A DNA stretch of 11,144 nucleotides. Origin: Acidobacteriaceae bacterium (GTDB lineage Bacteria; Acidobacteriota; Terriglobia; Terriglobales; Acidobacteriaceae). Below, piece after piece: positions 1 to 7,931 of the stretch. A program made the position numbers and the translations under genes. How positions within the stretch are numbered: position 1 is the stretch's first letter; each line of letters begins with the position of its first letter. The stretch covers positions 1 to 11,144 of the forward strand of contig WQYS01000054.1 of NCBI GenBank assembly GCA_009781125.1, read 5' to 3'. Below the pieces are notes generated by a model, which worked only from the letters and a program-made list of their open reading frames with translations, did no database searches and was not told the DNA's origin.

Positions 1-237
1 ATTGCGCAGATGAAGGGTAACCGCAGGAATGACGGCGCTCTCAGTGTCCACGACCGTGCCGCGAACAGCGCCATCGACGGTAGTCTGCGCCTGGATCGGC
101 AGGGCGCAGACGTCCAGCAGCAAGAGCAGGCAGGCTCCTGCCATGGAAAGACACCGCGCCCGAAGGCGCAGGGCAGTGGGGTGTGAAAAGCAGGGGGTCG
201 AACCGGTGACACAAAAAGGACGTGACAGTACAGGCAT
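1..237 (-). CDS. Oar-like TonB-dependent receptor, N-terminal fragment (cut by left edge)
   Basis: The minus strand is open from an ATG at 237-235 to base 1, giving 79 codons that run off the window, so the stop and the barrel are not visible. The N-terminus has a basic stretch (RLRAR, residues 24-28), a leucine-rich hydrophobic core (about 33-48) and a likely cleavage site near IQAQ/T (48-52). It then begins a beta-strand pattern, DGAVRGTVVDTESAVIPAV, which matches the start of the carboxypeptidase-regulatory-like domain in the two complete receptors of this window (GTITGTIMDATGAAV and GSLFGTVADPSGAIV). I infer an outer-membrane receptor of about 1,100 residues, transcribed divergently from the receptor at 588. 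The start at 237 has a GGAG ribosome site. An internal ATG at 144 would give a shorter signal peptide but has no such site. The fragment could instead be another secreted protein with the same small domain. Confidence 0.72.
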   Translation of the reverse strand, partial: MPVLSRPFCVTGSTPCFSHPTALRLRARCLSMAGACLLLLLDVCALPIQAQTTVDGAVRGTVVDTESAVIPAVTLHLRN

Positions 238-243
238 ATCTTG

Positions 244-247
244 CTCC
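244..247 (-). promoter_or_regulatory. Ribosome binding site of the minus-strand receptor
   Basis: GGAG on the minus strand lies six bases before the ATG at 237. It favours that start over the in-frame ATG at 144, which has no purine-rich box upstream. Confidence 0.55.
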
Positions 248-414
248 GCGTAGCCGGATAAGCCGCAGAGTACCTGAAAACGGATATCGAAACAAAATCA
301 GGCTGCAAAAAAATCGCATCTCTGTGCGTTTGTCAGAGGCGGACGTGTGCTTGAAAACGCGGAGAATATCATGAAACGGGCCGGATTTACTCGATTTTTT
401 TTACACAGTGGCGC

Positions 415-450
415 TTGACAGCCCCCTCTAAAGGCTTGAGCCTAGATATA
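415..450 (+). promoter_or_regulatory. Possible promoter for the receptor at 588
   Basis: A perfect TTGACA lies at 415-420. The best -10-like sequences, TAGATA (443-448) and GATATA (445-450), are 22 or more bases downstream, which is long for a housekeeping promoter. At the normal 17-base spacing the sequence is GAGCCT, a poor match. The box may be real but the pairing is uncertain. Confidence 0.28.
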
Positions 451-471
451 GGTAAAAAAATCACAATTCGA

Positions 472-533
472 GTTACCTCCAAGCGCTTCATCTATTGATA
501 CGAGATCAAAATACTGGAGGTGGCTTTTTCTTT
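472..533 (+). promoter_or_regulatory. Leader hairpin followed by a T-tract (possible attenuator)
   Basis: Bases 472-481 (GTTACCTCCA) pair with 515-524 (TGGAGGTGGC) through ten consecutive pairs, two of them G-U. Inside, TTGAT (495-499) and ATCAA (505-509) form a second short stem around a five-base loop. TTTTTCTTT follows directly at 525-533, the layout of an intrinsic terminator. It lies 54 bases before the receptor start and after the candidate promoter, so it would be in the leader of the mRNA. The 33-base inner region makes it weaker than a standard terminator. No known riboswitch class is recognised. Confidence 0.35.
481..488. promoter_or_regulatory. AAGCGCTT palindrome, possible LacI-family operator core
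   Basis: AAGCGCTT is a perfect 8-base palindrome that fits the AANCGNTT core bound by many LacI-family sugar regulators. The flanking bases do not extend the symmetry, and no second copy is seen upstream of the other genes, so it may be chance. It overlaps the leader hairpin. Confidence 0.2.
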
Positions 534-573
534 CAAACACCGCTCTTGCTGCCGGTGCTGTTGTTCCAAATAC

Positions 574-579
574 AAGGAG
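574..579 (+). promoter_or_regulatory. Ribosome binding site deciding a TTG start
   Basis: AAGGAG ends eight bases before TTG at 588-590, and there is no ATG or GTG in the right place. This fixes the start of the first complete receptor at 588. Confidence 0.7.
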
Positions 580-587
580 TCCACACT

Positions 588-3500
588 TTGAGCTTTGCAA
601 TCTCTAAGCGCCTCACCTTCTTTGTCTTTTTGATGAGCCTTTTTACCCTTCCAGGATTAGCGCAGACCGCCGGCACGGGCACCATCACCGGCACGATCAT
701 GGATGCGACAGGAGCTGCCGTAGAAGACGCGCAGGTTCTGATTACAAACACCGAAACCGGCGTACCGCGCGCCGCGGTTACGAACAACACCGGCGGCTAC
801 ACCGCTCCCTTTCTTCAGTCGGGCCGCTACGAGGTCAGCGTAAGCAAGGAGGGCTTCAGCAAGGCTGAGCGCAAGAACCTGGTCCTGACTGTCGGACAGG
901 TGCTCACCATCGATGCCGTTCTCTCCGCCGGAGGCGTCACGACGGAGATACAGGTCAGCAGCGAGTCGCCCATCATCGATACGGATAAGACCGAGGTTTC
1001 GCAGACCGTAACGCAGCGGCTGATCAGCAATCTCCCCGTCAATGGCCGCAACTGGAGCAACTTCGTGCTCATCTCCCCCAACGTTGTGCAGGATGGCGGT
1101 TCCGGTCTCATCAGCTTCCGCGGCATCTCCGGCCTCTACAACCAGAACTACGTCGATGGCGCCAACAACAACCAGATGCTCTTCAGCGAGGCCCGCGGCC
1201 GCGCTTCAGGCGCTCCGTACGTGTATTCAGTCGACTCCATCAAGGAGTTTCAGACGGCGATCTCCAACTACTCAGTCGAGTTCGGACAGGCCGTCGGAGG
1301 CCAGGTCAACGCCATCACCAAGTCGGGAACCAACCAGACCCACGGCGATCTGTTCTACTATCTGCGCTATCCGACGCTCAACGCGCTCGATCCCCAAACC
1401 AAGTGGAGCGCCAGATACAACACCCCCAATCCAGATGTGGCTGCCTTCCTGCTCACCCAGCCCATCCACCAACAGCAGCAGTTCGGCGGCTCCATCGGAG
1501 GCCCGATCCTCAAAGACCGGCTCTTCTATTTCTTCACCTATGACGGATTTCGCCGCGTCGGCAAGGCGCTTTACTACAACAGCAACACCATCACTCTGAC
1601 GCCGACGGACGGCAACTCCGGCGGATCTGTCATCTCGCCCACCCAGTGCCCGGCCACCATCAGCGCGGATCAGTGCGCGAGCGCCCTTAACTTCATCATC
1701 GCCAACGCATTTGGTGCACCCACGCGCTATTCTCACTCGGACCTTTTCTTCCCGCGTCTCGACTGGCATATTAATGCGAAGAACGACGCCTTCGTCAACT
1801 ACAATTTTTCGAATTACGATTCCACCTACAGCTACCAGGGCAGTCTCACCTTCAATGGCAGCTCTCCCTCGACCAACGGTCCCGCTAGCTATCACGAGCG
1901 CTTCCTGATCGCCGGTCTTACTACGCAGGTCTCCAGCCGTTCCGTCAACCAGGTTCGCTTCCAGTATGGCCGTGACCTGGAGACCATGAGCGCCAATGCT
2001 CCCGGCCCCAATGTGGCCATGGGAGTCTTCAGCTACGGTATGCCCAACGGGCTGCCCCGCGCCGCCGAACCCGACGAGCACCGCATTCAGCTCACCGATG
2101 TCTTCAGCACCGTGCATGGGCGTCATGCGTTCAAGTTCGGTGGCGACGCCAACCTTGTTCACGAGGTCATGATTAACCTCTTCCAGGGTGGCGGACTCTA
2201 TGGCTACGCTAGCGGTACTCCAGCGCAGAACTTCCAGTCCTGGGTGCAGGACGCCTTCGCTGGCCAGCCCGGCGACACCGATCCGAATGCCGGCTCCCAC
2301 TACTACGGCTTCACCCAGACCATCGACACGGTCCACACCGCAGCCAACACGCAGGGAACCGACGACTTCTGGATGAAGATGTTCGATGCCTTCGCCGAAG
2401 ACTCGTGGAAGATACGGCATAACCTCATCGTGACGGCGGGCATCCGCTGGGATCTCCAGGTCACGCCTTCGCCCGGCCTGGTCAACCACCACTTCGAACC
2501 GATCTCGTCGATCTACACCTCCACGATCAAGAACGTCAACCGCTTCCAGCCGCGCCTGGGGCTGAGCTGGCAGCCTTATCAAGGCACGGTGTTGCGCGCG
2601 GGGTACGGTCTGTTCTCCTCGCTCAATCAGGGGTCGACCTACTACGCCATGCGTGTAGAAAACGGCGTGGTTCAGGTGACTTACAACTACGGTCCGACAT
2701 CCGGGCTTAAGTTCCCCAATGTTCCCTTCCTGCCTACAGGCCCGTCGCTGGCCGGGGCGCTCTACCCGGCGGGTGGCGCTGCTCCTTCCATCGTTGCGCA
2801 GGATACGCCCGCTGTTGGAGCGCAAACCTTCCACGGCCTCGATCCGAACTTCGTTCCGCCGCTGGCGCATGAGGCCGAACTCGGCATCGAGCAGCAGCTT
2901 CCCGGACGCCTCTCCCTCTCGATTGGCTACGTCGGAACCCGCGGCATGCGCCTGCCGGTCTTTCTCGACGCCAGCCTCGTCGGCCAGACCCCGCACGGCG
3001 CGGCCACCTACAACGTGCTCGACGGTAGCTCGGACCACAACCTCATCAAACAGATCACCGTGCCGGTCTATCTCTCCACCGACCGCAAGGTCCAGAGCAG
3101 CAATGACCTCGTAGACGCCAGCGGAAAACCTATCCCGCTGCAGTCCATCAATACTGGCTACAGCGTGGCCAATACCTGGTACAACTCCATGGCCGTTTCC
3201 GTGCGGCGTCCCTTTGCCAATGGTCTGGAGCTGCTCGTCAACTACACCTGGGCCAAGGCGACGGATACCGGTCAGGTTCTGGGGACCGGCGGAACCTTCT
3301 ACGGCGGCAACTTTATTCTTGACCCCAACAACGTCCGCGGCGAGAACGGACTCTCGGACCTCGACGTTCGCAATCGTTTTGTCGGCAGTTTTGTTTACAA
3401 CCCGCACCTCTTCCAGAGCAACAAGTGGAGCAAGACGATCATTGATGGCTTTACCTTTGCCGGGACCCTCACGGCTTCGGCGGGTCAGCCTATTGCTGCC

Positions 3501-3986
3501 GCCATGTACGGAACCGTCTATAACGGGACACCATTGCTGGACGCGAATGGCGCTAAGACCACAAATATCGTTGCGCAAGGCGGTATCTTCGGCGGCGCTA
3601 TGAACAACAGTTCCGGCGCTGCTACCACGGGACGCTCTCCGCTGATCGGACGCAACAGCATCATCGGACCGGGCTTCAACAACCTCGATCTCCGCGTCTC
3701 GCGCGATGTCCCCATCCACGAGTCGATGAAGCTGCAGTTCACCGTGGAGTCCTTCAACCTGCTCAACCGCCGGATCATCAGCGGAGTTAGCTCCACATAC
3801 TCCCAATACAATGCGCTGAGTGCCTGCCCGGCAGGGCAGACGCCAGGTCCGGACGGCGCTCCGCTGCAAGGGTGCATAGTCCCATACGCTGGAACCGGAG
3901 CTTCGGCGTTTGGAGCTCCGTCCGTAACCAGCAACAGCCTCTACGGTCCGCGTCAGCTCCAGGTCATTGGCAAACTCTTCTTCTAA
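588..3986 (+). CDS. Oar-like TonB-dependent receptor with carboxypeptidase-regulatory-like domain
   Basis: This is a 1,132-residue outer-membrane receptor that probably imports a large or oligomeric ligand using energy from TonB/ExbBD; the ligand cannot be told. Residues 1-26 are a signal peptide (basic SKR, hydrophobic core, cleavage near GLA/Q). A carboxypeptidase-regulatory-like beta-sandwich follows (about 30-115; GTITGTIMDATGAAV, GGYTAPFLQSGRYEV). The plug covers about 124-260 and includes SNLPVNGRNWSNF, FRGIS, YVDGANNN, SIKEFQTAISNYSVEFGQ and GGQVNAITKSGTNQTHGD, the characteristic Oar-type segment. The rest is a long beta-barrel ending in phenylalanine, as expected for barrel assembly. 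Family length is normal. I place the start at TTG 588 because of AAGGAG at 574-579 and because the signal peptide begins there; the longer frame from 495 lacks a ribosome site. No SusD-like gene is adjacent, which fits Acidobacteriota receptors. A terminator follows 26 bases after the stop. Confidence 0.93.
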   Translation: MSFAISKRLTFFVFLMSLFTLPGLAQTAGTGTITGTIMDATGAAVEDAQVLITNTETGVPRAAVTNNTGGYTAPFLQSGRYEVSVSKEGFSKAERKNLVLTVGQVLTIDAVLSAGGVTTEIQVSSESPIIDTDKTEVSQTVTQRLISNLPVNGRNWSNFVLISPNVVQDGGSGLISFRGISGLYNQNYVDGANNNQMLFSEARGRASGAPYVYSVDSIKEFQTAISNYSVEFGQAVGGQVNAITKSGTNQTHGDLFYYLRYPTLNALDPQTKWSARYNTPNPDVAAFLLTQPIHQQQQFGGSIGGPILKDRLFYFFTYDGFRRVGKALYYNSNTITLTPTDGNSGGSVISPTQCPATISADQCASALNFIIANAFGAPTRYSHSDLFFPRLDWHINAKNDAFVNYNFSNYDSTYSYQGSLTFNGSSPSTNGPASYHERFLIAGLTTQVSSRSVNQVRFQYGRDLETMSANAPGPNVAMGVFSYGMPNGLPRAAEPDEHRIQLTDVFSTVHGRHAFKFGGDANLVHEVMINLFQGGGLYGYASGTPAQNFQSWVQDAFAGQPGDTDPNAGSHYYGFTQTIDTVHTAANTQGTDDFWMKMFDAFAEDSWKIRHNLIVTAGIRWDLQVTPSPGLVNHHFEPISSIYTSTIKNVNRFQPRLGLSWQPYQGTVLRAGYGLFSSLNQGSTYYAMRVENGVVQVTYNYGPTSGLKFPNVPFLPTGPSLAGALYPAGGAAPSIVAQDTPAVGAQTFHGLDPNFVPPLAHEAELGIEQQLPGRLSLSIGYVGTRGMRLPVFLDASLVGQTPHGAATYNVLDGSSDHNLIKQITVPVYLSTDRKVQSSNDLVDASGKPIPLQSINTGYSVANTWYNSMAVSVRRPFANGLELLVNYTWAKATDTGQVLGTGGTFYGGNFILDPNNVRGENGLSDLDVRNRFVGSFVYNPHLFQSNKWSKTIIDGFTFAGTLTASAGQPIAAAMYGTVYNGTPLLDANGAKTTNIVAQGGIFGGAMNNSSGAATTGRSPLIGRNSIIGPGFNNLDLRVSRDVPIHESMKLQFTVESFNLLNRRIISGVSSTYSQYNALSACPAGQTPGPDGAPLQGCIVPYAGTGASAFGAPSVTSNSLYGPRQLQVIGKLFF

Positions 3987-4012
3987 CCAGCACGGGTAAG
4001 AAGCAGTACAAC

Positions 4013-4065
4013 CAGATGCCCCACATCCGACGGTAAAACCGTCGGATGTGGGGCATCTGATTTTT
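4013..4065 (+). terminator. Intrinsic terminator formed by a palindromic repeat unit
   Basis: The left arm 4013-4034 and right arm 4038-4059 are perfectly complementary over 22 bases around an AAA loop, followed by ATTTTT (4060-4065). It should stop transcription of the receptor that ends at 3986. The arms contain TGCCCCA (4017-4023) and TGGGGCA (4049-4055), the same ends seen in the repeats at 7820-8090 and 10599-10695. Its centre GACGGTAAAACCGTC differs by one base from GACGATAAAACCGTC at 10666-10680. It is therefore likely a member of that repeat family used as a terminator. Confidence 0.85.
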
Positions 4066-4147
4066 CCCGGGTTGCCCTCGCGAATCCCTGTAACTTCGTG
4101 GTTATTCTCGCTGGCTGGAAACCTATTGCCTGTTTTTATCATCGAAC

Positions 4148-4176
4148 TTGACGGTTCAAATCTCGGAGAATAGCAC
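4148..4176 (+). promoter_or_regulatory. Weak promoter candidate for the second receptor
   Basis: TTGACG (4148-4153) is followed after 17 bases by TAGCAC (4171-4176). The -35 is a good match and the -10 matches TATAAT at only three positions. It lies after the terminator and before the receptor start, where a promoter is expected. Confidence 0.3.
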
Positions 4177-4288
4177 GTAATTCTGCGACGGCGCATAGGC
4201 CAGGCGAGCGGGTTCTACTACATCTGAATAGCAGTTACGGCCATCTATTGTGCTCGAAACGAAGGGGCTCCTTCTTGCAGTTTCTTTG

Positions 4289-4294
4289 AGGAGG
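4289..4294 (+). promoter_or_regulatory. Ribosome binding site of the second receptor
   Basis: AGGAGG ends five bases before ATG 4300. The in-frame GTG at 4294 overlaps this box and so is not the start. Confidence 0.85.
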
Positions 4295-4299
4295 TGACG

Positions 4300-7200
4300 A
4301 TGAAGCACACTAAGAGGCAGGTATGCTTCGGCATCCGGGTTCTGGTTTCATTCCTGTTTGTCCTGCTGACTACATACGCATACGGTCAGGCCGTCTACGG
4401 GTCCCTCTTTGGAACTGTGGCCGATCCTTCGGGAGCCATCGTCCCTGGCGCGCAGGTAACCGTAACCAGCGTCGAGCGAGGCACCACCTACGCAACCCAG
4501 ACCAACAGCGATGGTTTCTGGCGAGTAGGCAATCTCATCCCTGGCACATACTCCGTAGCGGTTACGGCGGGAACGTTTGCTACCGGTGAGGTCAGGAGCA
4601 TTGAGCTGAACGCCGGAGTCTCCCAGCAGGTGGTTATCACGCTGCAGCCGCAGGGTTCGCGTCAGGTGGTTACGGTGACCTCGGAGGTTCCGGCGCTGAA
4701 GACCGACCGCGCTGAGATTTCCGAGATCATGAACGAGCGGTCCATCGCCCAGCTGCCCAACCTGACCCGGAACTTCACTCAGATAGCCCTGCTTACGCCG
4801 GGAATGCAGCGCTCTACCTTCAACATCCTGGGGCCGGAGAACCCGCAGGGCGGCATCGCCATGAACTCCAATGGCTCCAACTACGGCGTGCAGGGATTCG
4901 TGCTCGACGGAACCGACAATCGCGAGCCGGTGCTGGGAATTATTGTCATCAATCCGACCCTGGACTCCATCAGCGAGATGAAGGTCACCACGCAGAACTA
5001 CGAAGCCGAGTATGGCGGCGCGGTCGGCGGCATCATCAGCGCCAGCACCAAGTCGGGCGGCAACGCGCTTCATGGAGACGTCTTCTGGTACCGGCACAGC
5101 AACGCCCAGCAGGCGCGCGATCCGTTTGCGCAGTCAGCGCGCGACCCCATCACGAACCGTTATCTCCCCGGCGCGCTTTATAACCAGTTCGGCGGAGCGG
5201 TGGGCGGACCCATCATTCCCAACAAAGCCTTCTTCTTCCTGGACTATCAGGCCACGCGGCAGAGGCTGGGCACCAGCCTGCGGCAGTCGGTTCCTACGCT
5301 TGAGGTGCGCAACACCTGTCTGGCTGCGGGAAGCGCGACCTGCGATCTGAGCGAGTATGTGACGTCGGGCAACATTTACTACCGGGCCACGCCGGGAGGA
5401 CCGGCGACGGCCTATGCTCCCAACGCGGTTCCGACGTCGCTTCTGTCTCCGCAGGCGCTGTTCTTCCTGCGCGAGCTTCCGCCTCCGAATACGGCGGGGC
5501 CATCGCCGACGGTGGGCAACTTCGTGGCCTCGGGAAACGGAATCAGCAACGCCGATCAGCCCGCCGTGCGCTTTGACTACCATATCGGCGCGAGGATGAA
5601 CGCCTTCGGACGCTACAACTATGCTCTCTACCGGCTGACTGGCGCTCCGGCCTTTGGCGTGGCTGGCGGCGCGGGATTCGGCATCACCAACACGACCGGC
5701 ACCTCGAATGTGCAGAACCAGAGCGCCACCGTTGGCCTGGACTGGGCACTGCGCAACACCCTGCTGACGGAGATTCGCGTGGGCTTCATGAGCTATCACG
5801 TCTCCGAGAACAAGTACACGCTGGACACGCCTGCAACGGACGCGGACATTCCCAACCTGAACACGCTGCCGGATACGGCAGGCCTGCCCAGCTTCAATAT
5901 CACCGACGGCAGCATCAGCAACTTCGGCAACCAGAACTGCAACTGCCCGTTGCGGGAGAGCGAGCAGGTCTTTCAGTTCGTGAACAACTGGACCTGGGTT
6001 AGAGGAAGGCACGCGATCAAGTTTGGAGCGGATATTCGCTACGCGAAGAATCTCCGCAACGCCAGCGACAACAACCGCACCGGCGTGCTGAACTTCAACA
6101 ACGGCGCCACGCAGGCGCCGCTCGGGGAGGACGGCGCCGGATCGGGTTTCGCCTCGCTGCTGTTCGGACAGGTCAATGAGTTCCAGCGCTTCAACGTCTA
6201 TCTGGAAGATGCCTCCAACCGGCAGAAGCGCTTCGGATTCTTCGGGCAGGATAGCTGGCGCGTAAGGCGGAATCTTACGGTGAACTACGGCGTGCGCTGG
6301 GACATGATCTATCCGGAGACGGTGAATGCCGCAGGCCGGGGCGGCTTTGCTTCGCTGGTAAGCGGAGGCACCAGAGTCGCCGGTGTCGCTGGCATCGGCA
6401 CGAACGGCGGCCAGAAGATGGATTATACGTTCCTTGCGGGCCGTCTGGGATTCGCCTGGCAGATCTATCCCGACACGGTGCTGCGCGGAGGCGTAGGCCA
6501 GGTCTATGACGACGTGGGCTTCTTCGGAACCCTCTTCGGAAGCGTTCTGACGCACAACCTGCCCGTGCTCGCCAACGAAGATATTAACGCAGGCAACGTC
6601 ATCGGCGACTATATTACGACGCTGTCCGCTCCGCCGGTTCGTCCACCGGCTCCGTTCGTTCCGTCGGACGGAATCATTCCGCTGAGCGATAACTTCGGGC
6701 CGCAGTTCCGGCCCGAGCGCATCCAGTTGCCGAGCGTGTATCAGTGGAACCTCACCTTGCAGCAGCAGTTTGGCGGCAGCACCACGATGGAGATTGCTTA
6801 CGTCGCCAACCGCATTGAGAAGAGCTATCCCGGCGAGACGTATGGGTACGACCTGAACACTCCAGTCCTTGCGTCAACACCGGCGGAGCTGGCCTCGGGG
6901 AATTATGCGCAGCGGCGTCCGTACTATCAGCACTTCATCGCTCCCTATAACGGCGGAATCAATGTTTGTTGCAGCAACGGCATGACCTCGACCTTTCCGG
7001 CAGGCAATGGCTGGTATAACGCCTTGCAGACCAAGCTGGATAAGCGCTTCTCGCATGGGCTGCAGTTCAACGCCAACTATGTGTGGTCGCGCGCGATCAA
7101 TTATGCCAACGATAACGTCTTTGCCCGTTATCCACGAGCCAGCCGCGGGCCGAACGATACCAACCGCAACAACGTCTTCGTGATGAGCGGCATCTATCAG

Positions 7201-7797
7201 CTTCCCTTCGGCAAAGACCGCATGTACGGGGCTCATAGCAGCCGCTGGATGGACTATCTGATCGGCGGCTATACGGTCAGCGGCGCATCGTCGTGGCTGA
7301 GCGGAGCTCCGTTTACTCCGACCTTCTCCGGCTGCGGCTTGCAGCAGGACCTCGACACCAACTTCAACGGTCCGGGACGCTCAAGCGACTGCCGTCCGGA
7401 CAAGGGAACGGGCTTCCGGGTGCACGCAGGCTCCTTCGATCCAGCAACGCTCTCGGTGCGGCTCTTTACGCCTATGTCGGCTCCTGTAGGCACGCCTGGC
7501 CAGTTTGCGTTTCTGTCGCCCGCATTTGCAACCTTCGGCAACGTGGGCCGCAACTCCTTCCGCGGGCCGAACCAGTTTACGTTTGACGCGGCTTTGCTGA
7601 AAGACATCCCCTTTACCGAGCGGGTGAAGGGGCAGTTTCAGTTCCAGGTCTTTAACCTGTTCAATCATCCGGCGCTGGATATTCCCAACGCCTCGGGCGC
7701 GCGCTGTGTCGATTGCGCCACCGGCGGCGTCATCACGAACATCGATCCGAACATTCCCATGCGCCAGCTTCAGTTCGCGCTGCGTGTAGCCTTCTAA
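4300..7797 (+). CDS. Oar-like TonB-dependent receptor (second copy type)
   Basis: This is a 1,165-residue outer-membrane receptor of the same family as the one upstream but clearly diverged, so not a recent tandem duplicate. Residues 1-29 are a signal peptide (MKHTKRQ basic start, hydrophobic core, cleavage near AYG/Q). The carboxypeptidase-regulatory-like domain spans about 33-115 (GTVADPSGAIVPGAQVTV, NSDGFWRVGNLIPGTYSV). The plug spans about 123-265 with LPNLTRNFTQIALLTPGMQ, FVLDGTDNRE, SISEMKVTTQNYEAEYGG and STKSGGNALHGDVF. The remainder is barrel, with NNWTWVRGRHAIKFGADIR and a final LQFALRVAF that ends in phenylalanine. Several close cysteine pairs (NCNC, NVCC, CVDC) lie in presumed loops and could form disulfides. 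ATG 4300 is chosen for its ideal AGGAGG. No T-tract terminator separates it from the glycosidase 134 bases downstream, so the two may share a transcript and a substrate. Confidence 0.94.
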   Translation: MKHTKRQVCFGIRVLVSFLFVLLTTYAYGQAVYGSLFGTVADPSGAIVPGAQVTVTSVERGTTYATQTNSDGFWRVGNLIPGTYSVAVTAGTFATGEVRSIELNAGVSQQVVITLQPQGSRQVVTVTSEVPALKTDRAEISEIMNERSIAQLPNLTRNFTQIALLTPGMQRSTFNILGPENPQGGIAMNSNGSNYGVQGFVLDGTDNREPVLGIIVINPTLDSISEMKVTTQNYEAEYGGAVGGIISASTKSGGNALHGDVFWYRHSNAQQARDPFAQSARDPITNRYLPGALYNQFGGAVGGPIIPNKAFFFLDYQATRQRLGTSLRQSVPTLEVRNTCLAAGSATCDLSEYVTSGNIYYRATPGGPATAYAPNAVPTSLLSPQALFFLRELPPPNTAGPSPTVGNFVASGNGISNADQPAVRFDYHIGARMNAFGRYNYALYRLTGAPAFGVAGGAGFGITNTTGTSNVQNQSATVGLDWALRNTLLTEIRVGFMSYHVSENKYTLDTPATDADIPNLNTLPDTAGLPSFNITDGSISNFGNQNCNCPLRESEQVFQFVNNWTWVRGRHAIKFGADIRYAKNLRNASDNNRTGVLNFNNGATQAPLGEDGAGSGFASLLFGQVNEFQRFNVYLEDASNRQKRFGFFGQDSWRVRRNLTVNYGVRWDMIYPETVNAAGRGGFASLVSGGTRVAGVAGIGTNGGQKMDYTFLAGRLGFAWQIYPDTVLRGGVGQVYDDVGFFGTLFGSVLTHNLPVLANEDINAGNVIGDYITTLSAPPVRPPAPFVPSDGIIPLSDNFGPQFRPERIQLPSVYQWNLTLQQQFGGSTTMEIAYVANRIEKSYPGETYGYDLNTPVLASTPAELASGNYAQRRPYYQHFIAPYNGGINVCCSNGMTSTFPAGNGWYNALQTKLDKRFSHGLQFNANYVWSRAINYANDNVFARYPRASRGPNDTNRNNVFVMSGIYQLPFGKDRMYGAHSSRWMDYLIGGYTVSGASSWLSGAPFTPTFSGCGLQQDLDTNFNGPGRSSDCRPDKGTGFRVHAGSFDPATLSVRLFTPMSAPVGTPGQFAFLSPAFATFGNVGRNSFRGPNQFTFDAALLKDIPFTERVKGQFQFQVFNLFNHPALDIPNASGARCVDCATGGVITNIDPNIPMRQLQFALRVAF

Positions 7798-7819
7798 GGC
7801 AATTCAGTATCAGCCGCGG

Positions 7820-7895
7820 CAGCCCGGGTGCCCCATCCTTCGTCCGCCGATACATGTGCGGGTATCCACATCTTCGGATCGGACGAAGGGTGGGA
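7820..7895 (+). repeat. Palindromic repeat, unit 1 (76 bp)
   Basis: The unit starts 22 bases after the receptor stop. Its first 29 bases (7820-7848) are the exact reverse complement of 8062-8090, and its last 16 (7880-7895) of 8013-8028. It is also a hairpin by itself: CCCATCCTTCGTCC (7832-7845) pairs with GGACGAAGGGTGGG (7881-7894) with one T-G wobble. It carries the family end GGGTGCCCCA (7826-7835). No T-run follows, so it is not an obvious terminator. Confidence 0.85.
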
Positions 7896-7921
7896 ATGTA
7901 GACTGCTCAGCGCGCTGTTTC

Positions 7922-7926
7922 GGAGG
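7922..7926 (+). promoter_or_regulatory. Ribosome binding site supporting the GTG start of the glycosidase
   Basis: GGAGG ends five bases before GTG 7932, inside the 117-base segment (7896-8012) between the two inverted repeat units. The alternative ATG at 7998 has no such box. Against GTG, the 22 codons between the two starts use TGT, CGA, ATA, AGA and ACA, unlike the GC-rich codons of the gene body. Confidence 0.5.
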
Positions 7927-7931
7927 TTCGG

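Larger units (their letters stand above)
238..587. other. Divergent intergenic region between two receptor genes
   Basis: These 350 bases separate two divergently transcribed receptor starts and hold no convincing gene. The region is visibly A/T-richer than its surroundings, with runs of A around 306-313 and T around 394-402. It must contain promoters for both directions. On the plus strand there is a perfect TTGACA at 415-420, a palindrome AAGCGCTT at 481-488 and a hairpin followed by T residues at 472-533. On the minus strand the best promoter I find is TTGTTT (290-295), a 17-base gap, then TACTCT (267-272), which is weak. A plus-strand reading frame is open from a TTG at 495, but I regard its part before 588 as untranslated leader. 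Confidence 0.6.
3987..4299. other. Intergenic region between the two complete receptors
   Basis: The 313 bases contain the 22-bp-stem terminator hairpin at 4013-4065, a weak promoter candidate at 4148-4176, a five-base-stem hairpin GAAGG/CCTTC at 4261-4274 and the ribosome site at 4289-4294. CTCCT (4268-4272) could pair with AGGAG of the ribosome site, but this stem is short. I see no gene here. Confidence 0.6.

Noticed and set aside
41..319. Minus-strand frame of 92 codons and plus-strand frame 29-253 at the left end
   Set aside because: Both overlap the receptor fragment 1-237, whose frame alone gives a signal peptide plus the expected domain start and has a ribosome site.
1272..4196. Very long minus-strand open frame (974 codons) opposite the first receptor
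   Set aside because: It runs antisense through an unmistakable receptor gene, has a biased composition rich in Val, Gly, Arg and Glu with no domain pattern, and has no convincing ribosome site; it is an effect of GC-rich codon use on the other strand.
5134..6555. Minus-strand open frame of 473 codons opposite the second receptor
   Set aside because: Antisense shadow of a well-supported gene, Arg/Ala-rich and without family features.
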